Source: Macrobrachium rosenbergii (taxonomy: Eukaryota > Arthropoda > Malacostraca > Decapoda > Palaemonidae). Taken from it: a stretch of 64,000 bases of DNA. Both the position numbers and the translations under genes were made by a program. Below are positions 22,720 through 34,440 of the stretch, one piece after another (positions within the stretch are counted from its first letter, which is position 1; each line of letters opens with the position of its first letter). The stretch is from NCBI RefSeq assembly GCF_040412425.1, contig NC_089781.1:56513468-56577467 (forward strand). The letters are read 5' to 3'. The notes under the pieces are model-generated. The model was not told the DNA's origin and did no database searches. It worked only from the letters and a program-made list of their open reading frames with translations.

Positions 22720-24005
22720 AATATTATTGCTGCTTCAGCTGCATTTATTTTGTAGAAGACTTTTTCTATTTTCCTTATTGCGGACTTCTCTTCAGTGGAG
22801 GTGCGTGCTAACAGCTCGCCTATATTTGTCATTTCATGGGGAAGAGTCAAAATCTGGATTCTGCTTTTTATATATTCTATACAGTTGGTTCTATACAATT
22901 GTTGCCGCGACGCTGCGTTCGACAGACTCTTCTGTCATTCTCCAGCGGGAGCTAGTAGAGGACTGGCAGATTGCATAGGTCCTTCTGAATTTATACACGG
23001 GCTTCAGCGGGGGTGTCATGGATGACGAATTCTGATTGGTTGCAGTCTGCCAGCAAGAGAACCCCTCAAGCAGAAGAATGTGGTCTACCAATTTGTATGT
23101 CCTGTCCGAGGATGCCCCGGCGCTTATATTGGAATGACCACGATGAGTCTGTCTAAAAGGATCTCCTGCCACGCCCAGGAGGGTGCCATCATGAACCACG
23201 CCCGTGCTACTCACAATATTTCCATCTCCCGCGACAGTATTATACAAAATATAAGTATAATCGGAGAGCCGCCAACCCTCGACGTCTGCCTGCTAGAGGC
23301 GCTCCTCACGTGCCGAGAGAAACCAACAATGAATACGACGCAGGAGGCATCGCTCCTACCCACGAATTTAAGAAGAATAATGCAGAACACCCGCCAAATC
23401 CAACGAATACCTGAAAACGACAACCCTGAGAATGGAGATGCCCTGATGAGCGGGCGCCTTCGAGACAATCCCCACTACGACAGAAAGAGTAGATAATGAC
23501 ATCATTCATCCGCAGCCCAATAGCAGCCAAACTACTGATGATGTCAGCCGGCATGACATCACGCAACGGCAGGCCAATGGGAACGCTGGAATGAATGACA
23601 TTCCCAGGTTGCGAAGATCTGTCAGGATCGAAGCCGCGCAGAAATTTGGCTTGAAGTCCGCTGACTGCAACCAATCAGAATTCGCCATCCATGACCCCGC
23701 TGAAGCCCGTGTATAAATTCAGAAGGACCTATGCAATCTGCCAGTCCTCTACTAGCTCCCGCTGGAGAATGACAGAAGAGTCTGTCGAAACGCTGTCGCG
23801 GCAACAATTGTATAGAACCAACTGTATAGAATATATAAAGAAGGAGAATCCAGATTTTGACTTTTCCCCATGAAATGACAAATATAGGCGAGCTGTTAGC
23901 ACGCACCTCCACTGAAGAGAAGTCCGCAATAAGGAAAATAGAAAAAGTCTTCTACAAAATAAATGCAGCTGAAGCAGCAATAATATTCAATAGAACCTGT
24001 TTAAA
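22720..24005 (+). mobile_element. Penelope-like element fragment with inverted flanks
   Basis: A GIY-YIG endonuclease reading frame (23080-23496) is flanked by about 330-bp sequences in inverse orientation (22725-23055 and 23660-24000; for example TGGCAGATTGCATAGGTCCT against its complement). Inverted or partial flanking copies are common around Penelope-like insertions. The RT domain is missing. The fragment begins right at the end of the (ATT)n tract. Confidence 0.75.
23080..23496 (+). pseudogene. GIY-YIG endonuclease domain of Penelope-like element
   Basis: MVYQFVCPVRGCPGAYIGMT carries the YxFxCxxxxC zinc-like start and YIGMT core typical of Penelope endonucleases. Next come SLSKRISCHAQEGAIMNHAR, with the conserved Arg and His, and a basic tail. 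It would nick the insertion target. The frame is open for 138 codons, but it has no upstream RT in frame and is read here as a truncated copy. Confidence 0.75.
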
Positions 24006-24009
24006 AGAG

Positions 24010-25125
24010 GGTCTGCTGCCAAATTATTATTATTAATTTGATTAGCTTAAAGTACTTGAAAGACATGAATGGCAGAATTTAAGAGAGGCCCTTTGTGTCA
24101 TGCAACATTGGAGGCAGTGTTGATGATGATGGCCACAAATGGATAATTCTTGTCATTTACATATTTAATACCTGGTCCCTTTAACTGCAAGACATTTACT
24201 AGTTAAAAGTCCCAGTCTTGGGAGTGCTCAGCCTCTTTGAAACCTCTTTGATTCCTCCTTGAGACAGTGTGGGGATGGCAGGTACTTATTTGCTGATTTT
24301 CATGGAGGGGGATATTGTGTATTTATGAATTAACTAGAGAAGCTGGTTTTCTGCAAAAGATTTAAATTCACTCTTTGGATTTGCTTAGTCATTATTCTTA
24401 AAAAGTTTACTTGTGTAACTAAGTGATACTAGCATCAGTGGTAATTGATAGTGTAATGCTACATAACCTTGAATAAGTGAATCAGTATGCTAACCTTGGA
24501 TCCTTGTAAATGCCCTGTACTAGCAGCACTAGCTATGTTATTTTATCTGAGTCTGATTGTTGCATTTGCTATGATAACTTAGGTGTCATGTCACATTTGT
24601 CATTATGGCATAGGCACCATTAACTTAGCAACTGTCAGTTCTTATATACCTTGATTAGGTCACAACCAGTTAGATTCAGGAAAAAGTTATGCCAGAAATC
24701 ACCTCCTCATCAATAAGGCCTTGTAACAAATTGTCATGTGAAAAAATGGTTAGTTCTTTGCATGAGCAAACTGTTTCAAAGCAGTATTTGTATTTTATAA
24801 GCACAAATGACTACTTTGTGATGAGTCCTTGCCCCTTTGACACTTACTGTCAAACTGTGTTCAATTGCCAAAATGGGTAAGTTGGTGGGAGAAAGTAGGA
24901 TCCTAGCTGATTTCCCTTGTCAACCCCAGTGCCTGAGATTGGGCCCTCAACACCATACATTCATCCATCCATCTTAAGAGCAGCGTCACAAACTGGCTCC
25001 ACTCTTTCTTACTACTGATTATGAGACTCAGTAGTGGTCAGTGTGCAGAGGTGTATTGAAAAGAAAAGCATACTATGGTGTTTTGTCCATAAAAAGGAAA
25101 ATAATCTAAGTTGTTCTATTTTCAG
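24010..25125. other. Upstream intron or flank of TMEM39, no gene seen
   Basis: AT-rich sequence with short meaningless ORFs. It ends in TTCTATTTTCAG, a good splice acceptor for the exon at 25126. A 5' non-coding exon and promoter must lie further upstream and were not identified. Confidence 0.55.
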
Positions 25126-25219
25126 TAATTGCTGTTTAAGAAATGGCTGGAGGAAGGCGCAATGCATCCCGTGCTCCACCCCCAAAGCCCGTAGCACTTG
25201 TGGATCATGAGTTGAAAAG
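25126..25219 (+). CDS. TMEM39: TMEM39-family protein, first coding exon
   Basis: The exon follows TTCTATTTTCAG and carries 17 nt of 5' UTR before an ATG at 25143. It ends in AAAG before a GTAATG donor, in phase 2. It codes for MAGGRRNASRAPPPKPVALV and the linker DHELKR, resembling the basic MxGGRR...SR start of vertebrate TMEM39 proteins. No earlier in-frame ATG lies within the exon. The family consists of multi-pass endoplasmic reticulum proteins; TMEM39A is linked to COPII-dependent export and control of autophagy, and the worm homologue to collagen secretion. The assignment is strongest when the three exons are read together. Confidence 0.8.
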
Positions 25220-25384
25220 GTAATGTTATACGTTTTCTTGCTGACATTGGTATTAGCTTAACATCATTCCAAATTTGACATGACACATTTCTGTTGAATT
25301 TTAATGAATGAACTTGTATCCCCAGAAAGATTTTGTTAGATTTTTCTTTATGGATATATTTTATATACCACTTTTGTTTCACAG

Positions 25385-25589
25385 GCTAGGTCATAGTGCT
25401 GATGATGGTCCACCACTTATGTCCATTACACCGCCAAAGCACATGACCATTCCAGACATTCCACGAATCTCTGAGTTGGGCTTTGAAGTTTGCATGCTGG
25501 TTTTTAGCTTAATGTCTCTAGCACTACAATATTTAAACATATACCGAACTGTTTTTTGGCTTCCACACTCACACACCAAGTATGCCATG
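25385..25589 (+). CDS. TMEM39: TMEM39-family protein, second coding exon
   Basis: Bounded by TTTTGTTTCACAG and a GTAAGC donor, this exon joins the first after a 165-bp intron, with the split Arg codon completed by its first base. Its 68 codons include IPDIPRISELGFEVCMLVFS, the first hydrophobic membrane segment (about 20 residues), and LQYLNIYRTVFWLP. The latter matches the conserved IQYINIYKTVWWYPY motif I recall from vertebrate TMEM39. It ends in phase 0, as required by the next exon more than 32 kb downstream. Confidence 0.88.
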
Positions 25590-26334
25590 GTAAGCTCATA
25601 TTTTTAATCTTTTTGTTTTCTTGATCTTCTATAGTTACAGGTTATGGGAGTAGTCTAACTTGACCCTATGGAAATACAAACAATTGTGTGTGCTTGCAAA
25701 ATTAAATATAAATTTGGACTGCTGAGATATGTTTAGGGTACTTGAACACCTGGAATTCATTACTGTATTCTAATAAAAAAACATTTGATAGATATGAGTT
25801 TTCCTTGTCTTAAATATTATGGATTGTTCCTTGTTCCATAATATTGCACATGGATGAATATGAAAATGAATTCATTTCAGTAAATCTTACTAATCATATA
25901 GTTATAAGCATAATGAAGTGGTAAAGAAAAAAATTCCAGGTATACCTGGTTGGGTGGATGGGCTGTCCATTTTCTGTCATCTCACTTGCAGGTAGCACAA
26001 GTGACTTTCTAGTCTTCCAGTCATTCTTTGCTCTGCCAGTATTGTGAGATGTTCTCTTCTCAAAGCAGTATAGGTTGAAGGAATTTCACACAGGTTTTAT
26101 CTATTGTTGAATTGTTATAAGTGACAATGTCATCATCCAAGAGTTCAGTGAGGACTTATTAAGCAGAAGATTGCTCAGTAGATTCTCTTAAGTATGATGG
26201 CCATGCCTGCTGTGAGGATTGTATTGACCAGACTTGTGATTTAGGAAATAGATATAAGGAATGTGAAGGTTGGGATATTGAGAAAATGAATGCTTTTGTT
26301 AAGCTTAAGAAGATATTGAATCAAGACATCAAGA
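25590..26334. other. TMEM39 intron 2, proximal part
   Basis: Apparently unique AT-rich intron sequence. No coding potential and no repeat recognised. Confidence 0.55.
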
Positions 26335-26344
26335 GAAAATGTTG

Positions 26345-26560
26345 TTGTTCCTACAGATATACAAACCATCAGTCTTTACATAGGAATATACTTCAGCACA
26401 GCTGGAGACTGGCCATTTAACTTTAAACAAGGTGGTTAAGTATGTACTGTAATTGACTACCAACTACGGGTGGGAGTCATGCCCTCCCAGTCGGTATGCA
26501 TTCACTTTGCTTTTGGCCGCTAAGAGAGAGAGATATGTTGCTCTTCCCTCTGTGCCTGTC
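26345..26560 (+). repeat. Solo left terminal repeat of a DIRS family III relative
   Basis: TGTTCCTACAGATATACAAA...CAGTCTTTACATAGGAATAT begins like the left end of family III (compare the complement of 10204-10225 and 21870-21897). It continues through the repeat (AACTTTAAACAAGGTGGTTA, GTCGGTATGCATTCACTTTG). No coding sequence follows. A sibling fragment is at 58421-58640. The similarity may extend rightward to the short element at 26616. Confidence 0.65.
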
Positions 26561-26615
26561 GTTCGACTGATTCCTTTTGTTATGTTTTCATGATATGTAT
26601 TAGAGTGTTGCTGTA

Positions 26616-26857
26616 CAAGCAGTCCCCGGTTATCAGTGGCCTTGGTTATCAGTGATCTGGTTTTACAGCGCTTGTCTAGTGACGACAATAACTGGATTTT
26701 TGGCGCCGATCTCCGGTTATCGACACCGATCCTGGTTATTGGCGCCGATCCCCACTTATCGGCGCCGATAACTGGGGATTGGCACTATTATCACTGATTT
26801 TCGTTTATCGTCACACGGTAGGGAACGGAACCCCCGCTGATAACTGGGGACTGCCTG
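26616..26857. mobile_element. Short pogo-like inverted-repeat element (242 bp)
   Basis: Left end CAAGCAGTCCCCGGTTATCA, right end GATAACTGGGGACTGCCTG, with TA at both flanks. The internal sequence is made of repeated GGTTATCGGCGCCGAT-type words. It has no coding capacity and belongs with 22279-22644. Confidence 0.85.
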
Positions 26858-28380
26858 TACAGTACTGTATATGCTTATATCTAGAGAATAATGTTCTCAT
26901 GTGATATAATGTAAATCCAATCCCTTATTTTACCCTTGTGTGTTGTGTAATCAGTATTCTGATATACTGTATAGTTGTTCATTCTGACATTATGCAACCC
27001 TACTAATTTATTTAGCTTTGAGAGTGGTGAAACTGGTTTTTATGTCGCTGAGTCAATGAACTTAAACTGGTTTCTCACCTCACCTTATGGACTCTATTAC
27101 ACTCTTCATTTTCTCGGGGAGAATTTTATTCCTTCGAAGTGCAAAGGAAGGTTTGTATTCTGAAAATTGTTGGTAGACATTTGTAATGTTTTACATTTTC
27201 AGATGTTGTAGAGCCCGAGGGACTTGGGAATTACGGGTTCTCTCGCTGGTATTGCTCTATATGATGCCAACTGTGACAACCTGAAATCTGCTAAACATAA
27301 CGTTTTTCCTTTGTTGGCACACTGGCTGACTCCTACTCCTGTAACATCCCTTTGGAGAGTGTATTGTGATGTAGGTGGTCAGTAGTGTTAGGATTTCAGA
27401 CATATTACCTTTGCCTTAGTAGCTCTGAGCCGTGTGTCAGTCCTGATGTTTTCTTTTATCTCTCCCTTGGTATCATCCCTAAGCAGACGGTAACCCTCCC
27501 CCCTCTTACTCAGTTATCCTCTCTATCGTCTCATATTCGTCACCTTGTGACAATTATTCCTTTTCATGTAGTGGCTCATCCTTTTCCGCCTCTCACTTAT
27601 CTAGAGTGAGTTAGCCAGATGACAGAACAGCTCTCGCTTCTCAATATTTGCCTCTCAGATGCCTTCACAGTTACGTGATGATGCCGTGCAAGAAACCTCT
27701 TCTTCCCCCATCCAGATAGGTGACACCACGGTTGTCAACTCAGTTTTGTGATGACATCATGCAAGGATCCCTACCCTTCATCCAGTACTTACTACCGGCA
27801 TACTGTGGCGTCTCTACTGATGTGGTTCCCCATTTAGAATATAGTGTTTCAGCTGTGATTCAGTTGATTCTCCTTTAGTATTTAAGCAGTGCATAGCTTG
27901 CATTGTTCTGTTTGCACTTCCTTTTGCCAAGGATGATTCCGTTAACCGGCCTTCTTTAGTTTACTTATACCTCGGCTCCTGTTAAAGTGAGTAAGAAGTT
28001 ACACTGATTATAGTAGGCTGCATTATCATGAAGTGGAGCCTTTGGGAGATGGATTATCAGTTGAAGAGAAATGGAAACTGTTTAGCGTTATTAACTCAGC
28101 TCCTAACTCGAGCAGTGTTTTATGATAGCAACTGTGTTTGTACAGTAGAGTGAGCCTTTTATGTTGGCATTTGGATGCCACTGCATCTTTTTCCAGTTTT
28201 GAAGTGATTAGAACTTGGTTAGGACTTGCATACAATATAAGCTTTTCACCACCTTCTGTTCAACTTGCATTTCAAGTTTTTGGACCTGGGAAACAAAGCC
28301 TCCTCTAATAGGTAAGGTAATTTGGCCTAATTGTGAGGCAAAAGTACCTTTGAATGTGGTATTCACTCTTAGCACTACAG
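26858..28380. other. TMEM39 intron, no gene recognised
   Basis: Mostly unique sequence. At 27660-27790 two similar segments follow each other (GTTACGTGATGATGCCGTGC and GTTTTGTGATGACATCATGC, each followed by a CCCATCCAG- or CATCCAG-type end), a degenerate tandem duplication of about 75-80 bp. The open frame at 27385-27609 is Ser/Pro/Leu-rich and unlike any family I know. Confidence 0.45.
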
Positions 28381-28399
28381 ACTGATTAATGTAAGAGTA

Positions 28400-28655
28400 A
28401 TATTATTAATATTATATTATTTCAGTAGCTGAAACCTCTTCACATGGAACAAGCACACAGGGGCCATTGACTTTAAATTCAAGCTTCCAAAGAATGTTGG
28501 TTTCAACCTCCCACCACAGGCACCACACCGCAGCAGTAACTGATCATGACACAGAGCCAGTGATTTTTCATTGCCCCTGGGGGAGATGCGAACCCATGAC
28601 ATCTGAGTGGCATGCCACGACACTGACCACAATACCAACGGACCAGCTGATATGT
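28400..28655 (-). mobile_element. tRNA-derived SINE, second family
   Basis: On the minus strand the head reads GGTCCGTTGGTATTGTGGTC...CATGGGTTCGCATCTCCCCC. GTGGTCAGTGTCGTGG fits a polymerase III A box and GGTTCGCATCTCC a B box at about tRNA spacing. The body runs on to AGGTTTCAGCTACTGAAATA and an AT-rich tail at about 28400. A short TTAATGT at both sides (about 28385 and 28650) may be the target duplication. It is not a functional tRNA: the acceptor stem and anticodon loop are not intact. Confidence 0.65.
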
Positions 28656-30518
28656 TTAATGTTTTTGCATGCATATGTAGATATGTATATATATGTATAT
28701 ACATATGTAGATATGATGTTTGCTCGGTCTACATCACCCTCCATTTTGTAGGCTATGTTATTTAAGGCATATAGGTCTAAATTCAACATAGGCTACAATA
28801 CATTAGGCTAAGCTATCCCATGTTTACATACCTTGGGCTAAGGTAATGTAGGCCTAATGCCATAGGTTAGGCTATCATACCTAAAGATGAACACTGGCCT
28901 TGGCTTCGTGGACAAAATTTTGGGACGTAAGGGTGGATATATCAAACTGTAAGAGATAAATAGAGACATTTAAGATATGATGATGATAGTAGTTATTCTA
29001 GTCCTGAAGATGATAGACCTACTGTACTTCGAGGCTAATGAGAGGAATGTCTTATTCCCTTTACTACTCGGTTGTAAAATAACAGGACAGTTGTGTAAAA
29101 TCATGTAAAGTATCCCTGCTCAAGCATTAGTGGCTGTTTTTGACAGTGGTCCACCATTGTCTCCTTAACCCCTTAGTGTTAAGGCCATCACCTAGATGTC
29201 TCGATTCAGGAGATTAGAAATTCTTAGAACTGCCTTTGAAGTCTTCCCTCTAGGGTCTTGCCCCTACAGCCCTTTTTGCATGCAATTTCCATGTAGAATT
29301 TTCCATTTCATATAAGTAACTTATCTAGAAATTACATAACTATAGTATCAACCCTTGCGTCAGCTTAAATTTTAGAAATCGTGGTAGTGCTTCTATTGTT
29401 TTCATGTAGGTGACTAGCCTTGCCCACTTTTGGGGAACAAGAGGAACAACACAGCTGAAGAGCTCAATTCGTTTCTGCCGGCTTACAACTGAACATCGAT
29501 TCTATGAAGCAGCTTATTTTGAATTATTTTCATATTCTGGTTGAGAATTTCTTCAAAATTGGTGAAGTATTCTTACTTTTGGTAGCTTTTGAGCTAGTTA
29601 GTGATTGTCGTGCCCGACAATTTTTTTATTCCCTTCTTACCTGCAAGATTCTTCTAAGTGCCGAAAGTTATGTCTCAGAAAGGTGTAATAGAGACAAGAC
29701 AGTAGTTTCTTGCTTTAATGATGAAAGTTAGCTACAAACTTAAGTAAGTACAAATTATGGTTACAGTTACGATTGCAAAATCACTCTTGTTAGACAGTTC
29801 AATTCAGTCTGATTGGGAACACGAAAGCAGTGAGAGATATAACTCTCCTTGTTGGTGGACGGGAACTCGAATCCTCTGTCCTACTGGCTTCTTGTTTTTC
29901 TGGAACCCCTGGGTTTTCTTGTAATCTGCAACTCCTCCTATTTCAGTGTCCTATTGGAAGATTTTACCTCTAAGGCCTCCCCTCAAACAGTTGATTGGGA
30001 AGGACGTTGGTGGGTATTGTGCAAATCTCTCCTTAGAGGATTTGATTGGAAATGATCTTAGGAGGGGGTGTAAAAGACCCCTCCCTAGAATGTTTGATTG
30101 GAGGGTGTTGAAGTACATCACTTTGTCCAGCCCCAATTCCATGTAAATGCCTCCTATTGAAGGCGGGGTTATAGATATGGCTGGTATTGTTTGCTTCTGA
30201 CAAGGTGCTGAGTAATCCTGAGTAAGCTAAATCGCAAGGCCACAGTTTCCAGATTTTATGATCGGTTTTATGGCCCTGGGCGCGATATACTCGCTCACTG
30301 TTTTGAGTTCGTGGAAGGCGGTTTATGTTAATCAGCGCTTCTAGTCTCTCGATGCAAAAACAACCCAGGCTTAATTACTGTTCTCTCTCTCTTTTCTCTC
30401 TGTTCTCCCTCTTTGTCTCTCTGTTTGTTCTATCTCTCTCTCTCTTTCTATTCTTTCCCTATCTAATTTACCTAACAAGTGATAGTTTAGGTTTTTTGAA
30501 CTGTGATTTCCCTTAATT
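28656..30518. other. TMEM39 intron, no gene recognised
   Basis: Begins with a short TATATGTATATA-type palindromic run (28680-28712). At 29970-30110 a GTTTGATTGGA / AGGATTTGATTGGA motif recurs three times in a weak tandem array. A CT-rich tract lies at 30380-30460, just before the gag-like ORF. Nothing else stands out. Confidence 0.45.
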
Positions 30519-31090
30519 ATGTCAGACTCTAGTTCATCTAGTATTCATTATTGCAGTGAAGGCTGCATGGCAAGACTCATAAAAGCTTCTTACGATTCAC
30601 ATATCATTTGTACCAGTTGTAGAAGACAAGTATGTATGAAAAATTTGACTTGTAATGAATACAGGGACTGGGATGAGAGAAAATGGAAGGTTTTGAAGGC
30701 ACATTTAAACAAACTTGAGAGAGACAGGAAGAGGAAGGCGGCTTCTAGAGCCGAGAGGGGACTTTAGCTAGCTTAGAGTATTCTGCCAAGTCTGTTATGG
30801 TTGATAATGTTCCTATTATCTCTTCTCCTGTACCTGTCTTGTCTCCCATCACCAGCCCTCCTTCTGTACCACCTACTCCTTTGCCTAGCTCCCATGCTTC
30901 CGACCCCGATCCCATTGCCAGTCTTGAATCTAGATGTGACCAGAAAATCAATCTAGTTGTAAATACTGTGGCTGAATTAGGGGCTTCCCTAAAAGTCCTG
31001 ATTGACAAAGTGTGTGCAGACAAAATGTCTAGTGACAGTGTAATGTTAGTGGAGGAGGTGGCTGCTCATCCTGCTGACTCTCCTAGGTGA
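30519..31090 (+). pseudogene. Orphan gag-like ORF of a DIRS-type element
   Basis: The first frame (30519-30767) begins MSDSSSSSIHYCSEGCMARL and has CxxxC, then HIICTSCRRQVC and a further Cys, and ends in the basic LERDRKRKAASRAERGL. A second frame (30797-31090) gives a Pro/Ser-rich linker and the helix ESRCDQKINLVVNTVAELGA. The Cys/His pattern parallels gag exon 1 of family I (39917-40087). A decayed relative (NECVGLSEGEWKKYEAYM) lies in element V near 49750. No RT or terminal repeats adjoin it, so it is an isolated 5' fragment. The function is inferred only from similarity within this window. Confidence 0.55.
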
Positions 31091-31415
31091 AGGTCCCTGT
31101 CATACTCCCTAAACTGCCTTGTTTACCAATTAGCATAATAAAATGTAAATACAGAAAACTCCTCCGTATTCGTGGGGGATGCGTACCACACCCTCCCGTG
31201 AATAGCTAAAATCTGCGAATACTTAAAACCCTTCTAAAAACACTTAGAAATGCCTATTTTGATAGTTCAAACACAAAAAAAGAACTCTAAAAATGCTTAT
31301 ACAGGTATTATCTCACTTATGATGGGGTTAGGTTCCAAAAAACCCATTGTTTGTTGGAAAAAACGTGTCTTGAATATAGCCAAGCCTACACTACAAAGGA
31401 TACTAAATACATATA

Positions 31416-31759
31416 CAGTGAACCCCCCCGTATTCGCGGGGGATGCGTCCCATACCCCCCCGGCGAATAGGTCAAATCCGCGAATGCTTAAAACCCCTCT
31501 AAAAACACTTAGAACTGCCCATTTTGATAGCTTGAACCAAGAAAAACCCTGTAAAAATGATTATACCTGAGTATTTTAATAGTTTTATCAGAAAAAGTGC
31601 ATTTATTCATGAAAATACAGTAATTAGTGAATATTTCTCAGTGAAAAATACCGCGAAAGGGCAAATTTTCCGGGAATGATGGCTAGATATGTTTCACAGA
31701 GAAACCGGCGAATGCGTGAGTCCGCGAACCATGAGAACGCGAATGTGGGGTGTTTACTG
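31416..31759. mobile_element. Short pogo-like inverted-repeat element (344 bp)
   Basis: CAGTGAACCCCCCCGTATTC at the left, GTGGGGTGTTTACTG at the right, with TA on each side. Same family as 8585-8943, nested in a longer relative in both cases. Confidence 0.82.
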
Positions 31760-31892
31760 TACGGTATAGTAATTATTAATATCAGCTAATTCTGGAGGTT
31801 CTTACAGATTTACATATGATAATTCAGTACAAAGTGAAATTGAATAACAAACAAGAATTAGCTTAGCCTACACTATGGTATACTGTACAGTA

Positions 31893-32336
31893 CAGTGATC
31901 CCTCGTCTATCGCGGATAATGGGGGCCAGAACCCCAGCGATAAGTGAAATTCAGCAGTAGCATTGGCCCCTCCCTAGGGAGGCATATACTGTATATACAT
32001 GGTATATATTTAAAGGCTTTACTGTATAGCCTTTCCCACACTGTTATAAACACTTCCTATGCACTTAAACACTGTATTACTATTTTGATCTCCTATCACA
32101 GTAATATGCATAAAAAAGATCGTCCCATATTTGTAATGTTTACGTTCTGAGAATCAGCTGACTGAAGCTGCTCACTACTAACGAAAGAATTAGGAAAATA
32201 ATTTTTTAGTTGCCAAAAGAAACAAATTTATCAATGAAATTATTGCTAATAGATTCACAATGAAATGAAATAGATTCACAATGAAATTATTTTTAATTCT
32301 GTACATAAAAGATTATGATACAGTAATTCATATTTC

Positions 32337-32414
<78 letters not shown>

Positions 32415-32802
32415 TGTGTACTGTACAGCACAGTAGCTTGGGACGAGACTAAGTCTTGACAAGCTGGTGACGAGAGTATACAGTATCCTTGAGTTGCTTA
32501 CGTATGAAATTCAGTTTTTAATTATTTTTACAGTGATTTACGATGAAACATCAACAGTGATAAGATATTCTCTTATGTACCACTCCACGTGCCTTGTCCG
32601 TGCCTGTATTACTATTTTGATCTCCTATCACAGTAATATGCATAAAAAAAAAGATCGTTCTGAGAATCAGCTGACTGAAGCTGCTCACTACTAACGAAAG
32701 AATTAGGAAAATAATTTTTTAGTTGCTAAAAGAAACAAATTTGTCAATGAAATTATTCTTAATTCTGTACATAAAAGTTTATGATACAGTAATTCATATT
32801 TC

Positions 32803-32892
<90 letters not shown>

Positions 32893-33480
32893 TGTACTGT
32901 ACAGCACAGTAGCTTGGGACGAGACTGTATACAGTATCCTTGAGTTGCTTGCGTATGAAATTCGGATTTTAATTATTTTTACAGTGATTTAAGATGAAAC
33001 ATCAACAGTGATAAGATATTCTCTTATGTACCACTCACATGCCTTGTCCGAGTGCCTGTGGGTATATCTGAAGCTTCAGTCCTTGCACGTCGGTCTCGCA
33101 AGCCGTTCTTCTCACGTAACATGATGAAACATCATTGTTTTCCATAATATGGCTGCCGATATGGTGGTACTTTTTAATTTTAATTTTTTTCGATGAATAT
33201 TTCTGAAAAATCCAGCGATGCAGTGAAGCATCTTTTGTTTAATTTCATTTTGTACTGAATTATATGTCATAATGCAATGAACCAACAGTACTAGCAGATA
33301 TTAATAATTATTAATGGAATTAATGAAATATTTGGGTCTTCATATATATCGCGACTATTTTTGAAATTTCCGGAAAATCCAAGCTATATATTTTCTCTTA
33401 TAATATACATACGTAATGGAAAAAATCCGCGAAGTCGTGAATCCGCGATAGTTGAACCGCGAAGTAGCGAGGGTTCACTG
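31893..33480. mobile_element. Tigger-like non-autonomous element with internal duplication
   Basis: Ends CAGTGATCCCTCGTCTATCG and GCGAAGTAGCGAGGGTTCACTG (imperfect inverted repeat), flanked by TA. The CAGTGATCCC start is typical of Tigger elements. Inside, a unit of about 532 bp is tandemly duplicated (32072-32603 and 32604-33055). Each copy carries a long (GA)n tract. It encodes no transposase. Confidence 0.8.
32339..32411. repeat. (GA)n microsatellite in first unit
   Basis: About 72 bp of pure GA repeat. The second copy is at about 32806-32890, interrupted once by ATGA. Confidence 0.95.
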
Positions 33481-34026
33481 TATACATATACGGTAGCCTA
33501 ACCTACTTTATACTGTACTCTATATTCACATATTAACATCGTATGATACAAACATCAGCATAACGAATATGCATCTTTTCTATGGATCTTATAAAATGTT
33601 ATGCTTTACTTCACTGTATCTAACAATATTATGTATATATTCTGATATTGCTTATGTATTATAAAATGCGATCATAGTGATCAATGTTTTGGTTTAGAAA
33701 TCGATTACTTGGTAAGTTTATTTCGCCATATTTAATTCTGTTTAGAGAGCTTTTCTCGCTATAAGTTAACGTATGAATCTCTAGATGCGTTATTTATATT
33801 GGGCAAGGTTATTTTTCATTATATGAAGTGTTTTTTTTTATAAGGGGCAAGGTTATTTTTCATTATATGAAATGTTTTTAAGTCAAAATATAACAAATAG
33901 TCTTGTTGTGAAATTAATTTAGCTATTTTTTTCGTTAATAGATAACGTTGACCGTTTGTGGGCATGCATGTTGTGTGTAAAAAAATTAAGATTCCATTCA
34001 GTATTTTCACTCGATTTCTTCATAAT

Positions 34027-34330
34027 AAGGGATTTTGACAAAGGAAAAATCTATTTCTGAGGAGGCCCGTGTCACCCGGTGAAATTCCATTCTTACACAC
34101 GAATTTCTAGGTATAAATATTGCTAAATATACCAGAGAAAAAGCTTTCAGGAATGCTGGAGTTACTACCCCAGATCGAGCATCTTCAATGAAGACGTTGG
34201 TATAACCAAGGGTGAGTGAAGGTATCACAACCACAGAGCCACACTCGGCGACTCCAGCGCCATCTGAACTCATTCCAGACTAGCACCACCCGAGGCTTGG
34301 CATGAGCCAGTAGGGCGAACCTGCTTCTGA
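34027..34330 (-). repeat. Right terminal repeat, DIRS family I copy 2
   Basis: Begins AGGGATTTTGACAAAGGAAA and is an inverted copy of 42110-42406 (shared GGTATAACCAAGGGTGAGTG and CTTTCAGGAATGCTGGAGTT). Confidence 0.88.
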
Positions 34331-34339
34331 AAATACTCC

Positions 34340-34440
34340 AGGGAGGTCACCGGGTGACAGGGCCTCCCTCAGAAATAGATTTTTCCTTTGTCAAAATCCC
34401 TTTTCTGAGTTCAGCCCCGTGTCACCCGTGAAATAGTGTC
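34340..34440 (-). repeat. Internal complementary region, DIRS family I copy 2
   Basis: GACAGGGCCTCCCTCAGAAA...TTGTCAAAATCCCTT is the complement of the 34027 end. It is joined to TTCTGAGTTCAGCC, the complement of the 42400 end. Such a joined pair of end sequences is thought to guide circularisation of the cDNA. Confidence 0.85.

Noticed and set aside
27385..27609. Small secreted protein gene
   Set aside because: 74-codon frame without conserved motifs, splice context or convincing start; likely chance within an intron.
28520..28655. Functional tRNA gene on the minus strand
   Set aside because: A and B boxes are present, but the cloverleaf arms do not pair well and a long SINE body follows.
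32806..32890. Open frame with Arg-Glu repeats
   Set aside because: It is the translation of a (GA)n tract; no flanking coding signal.
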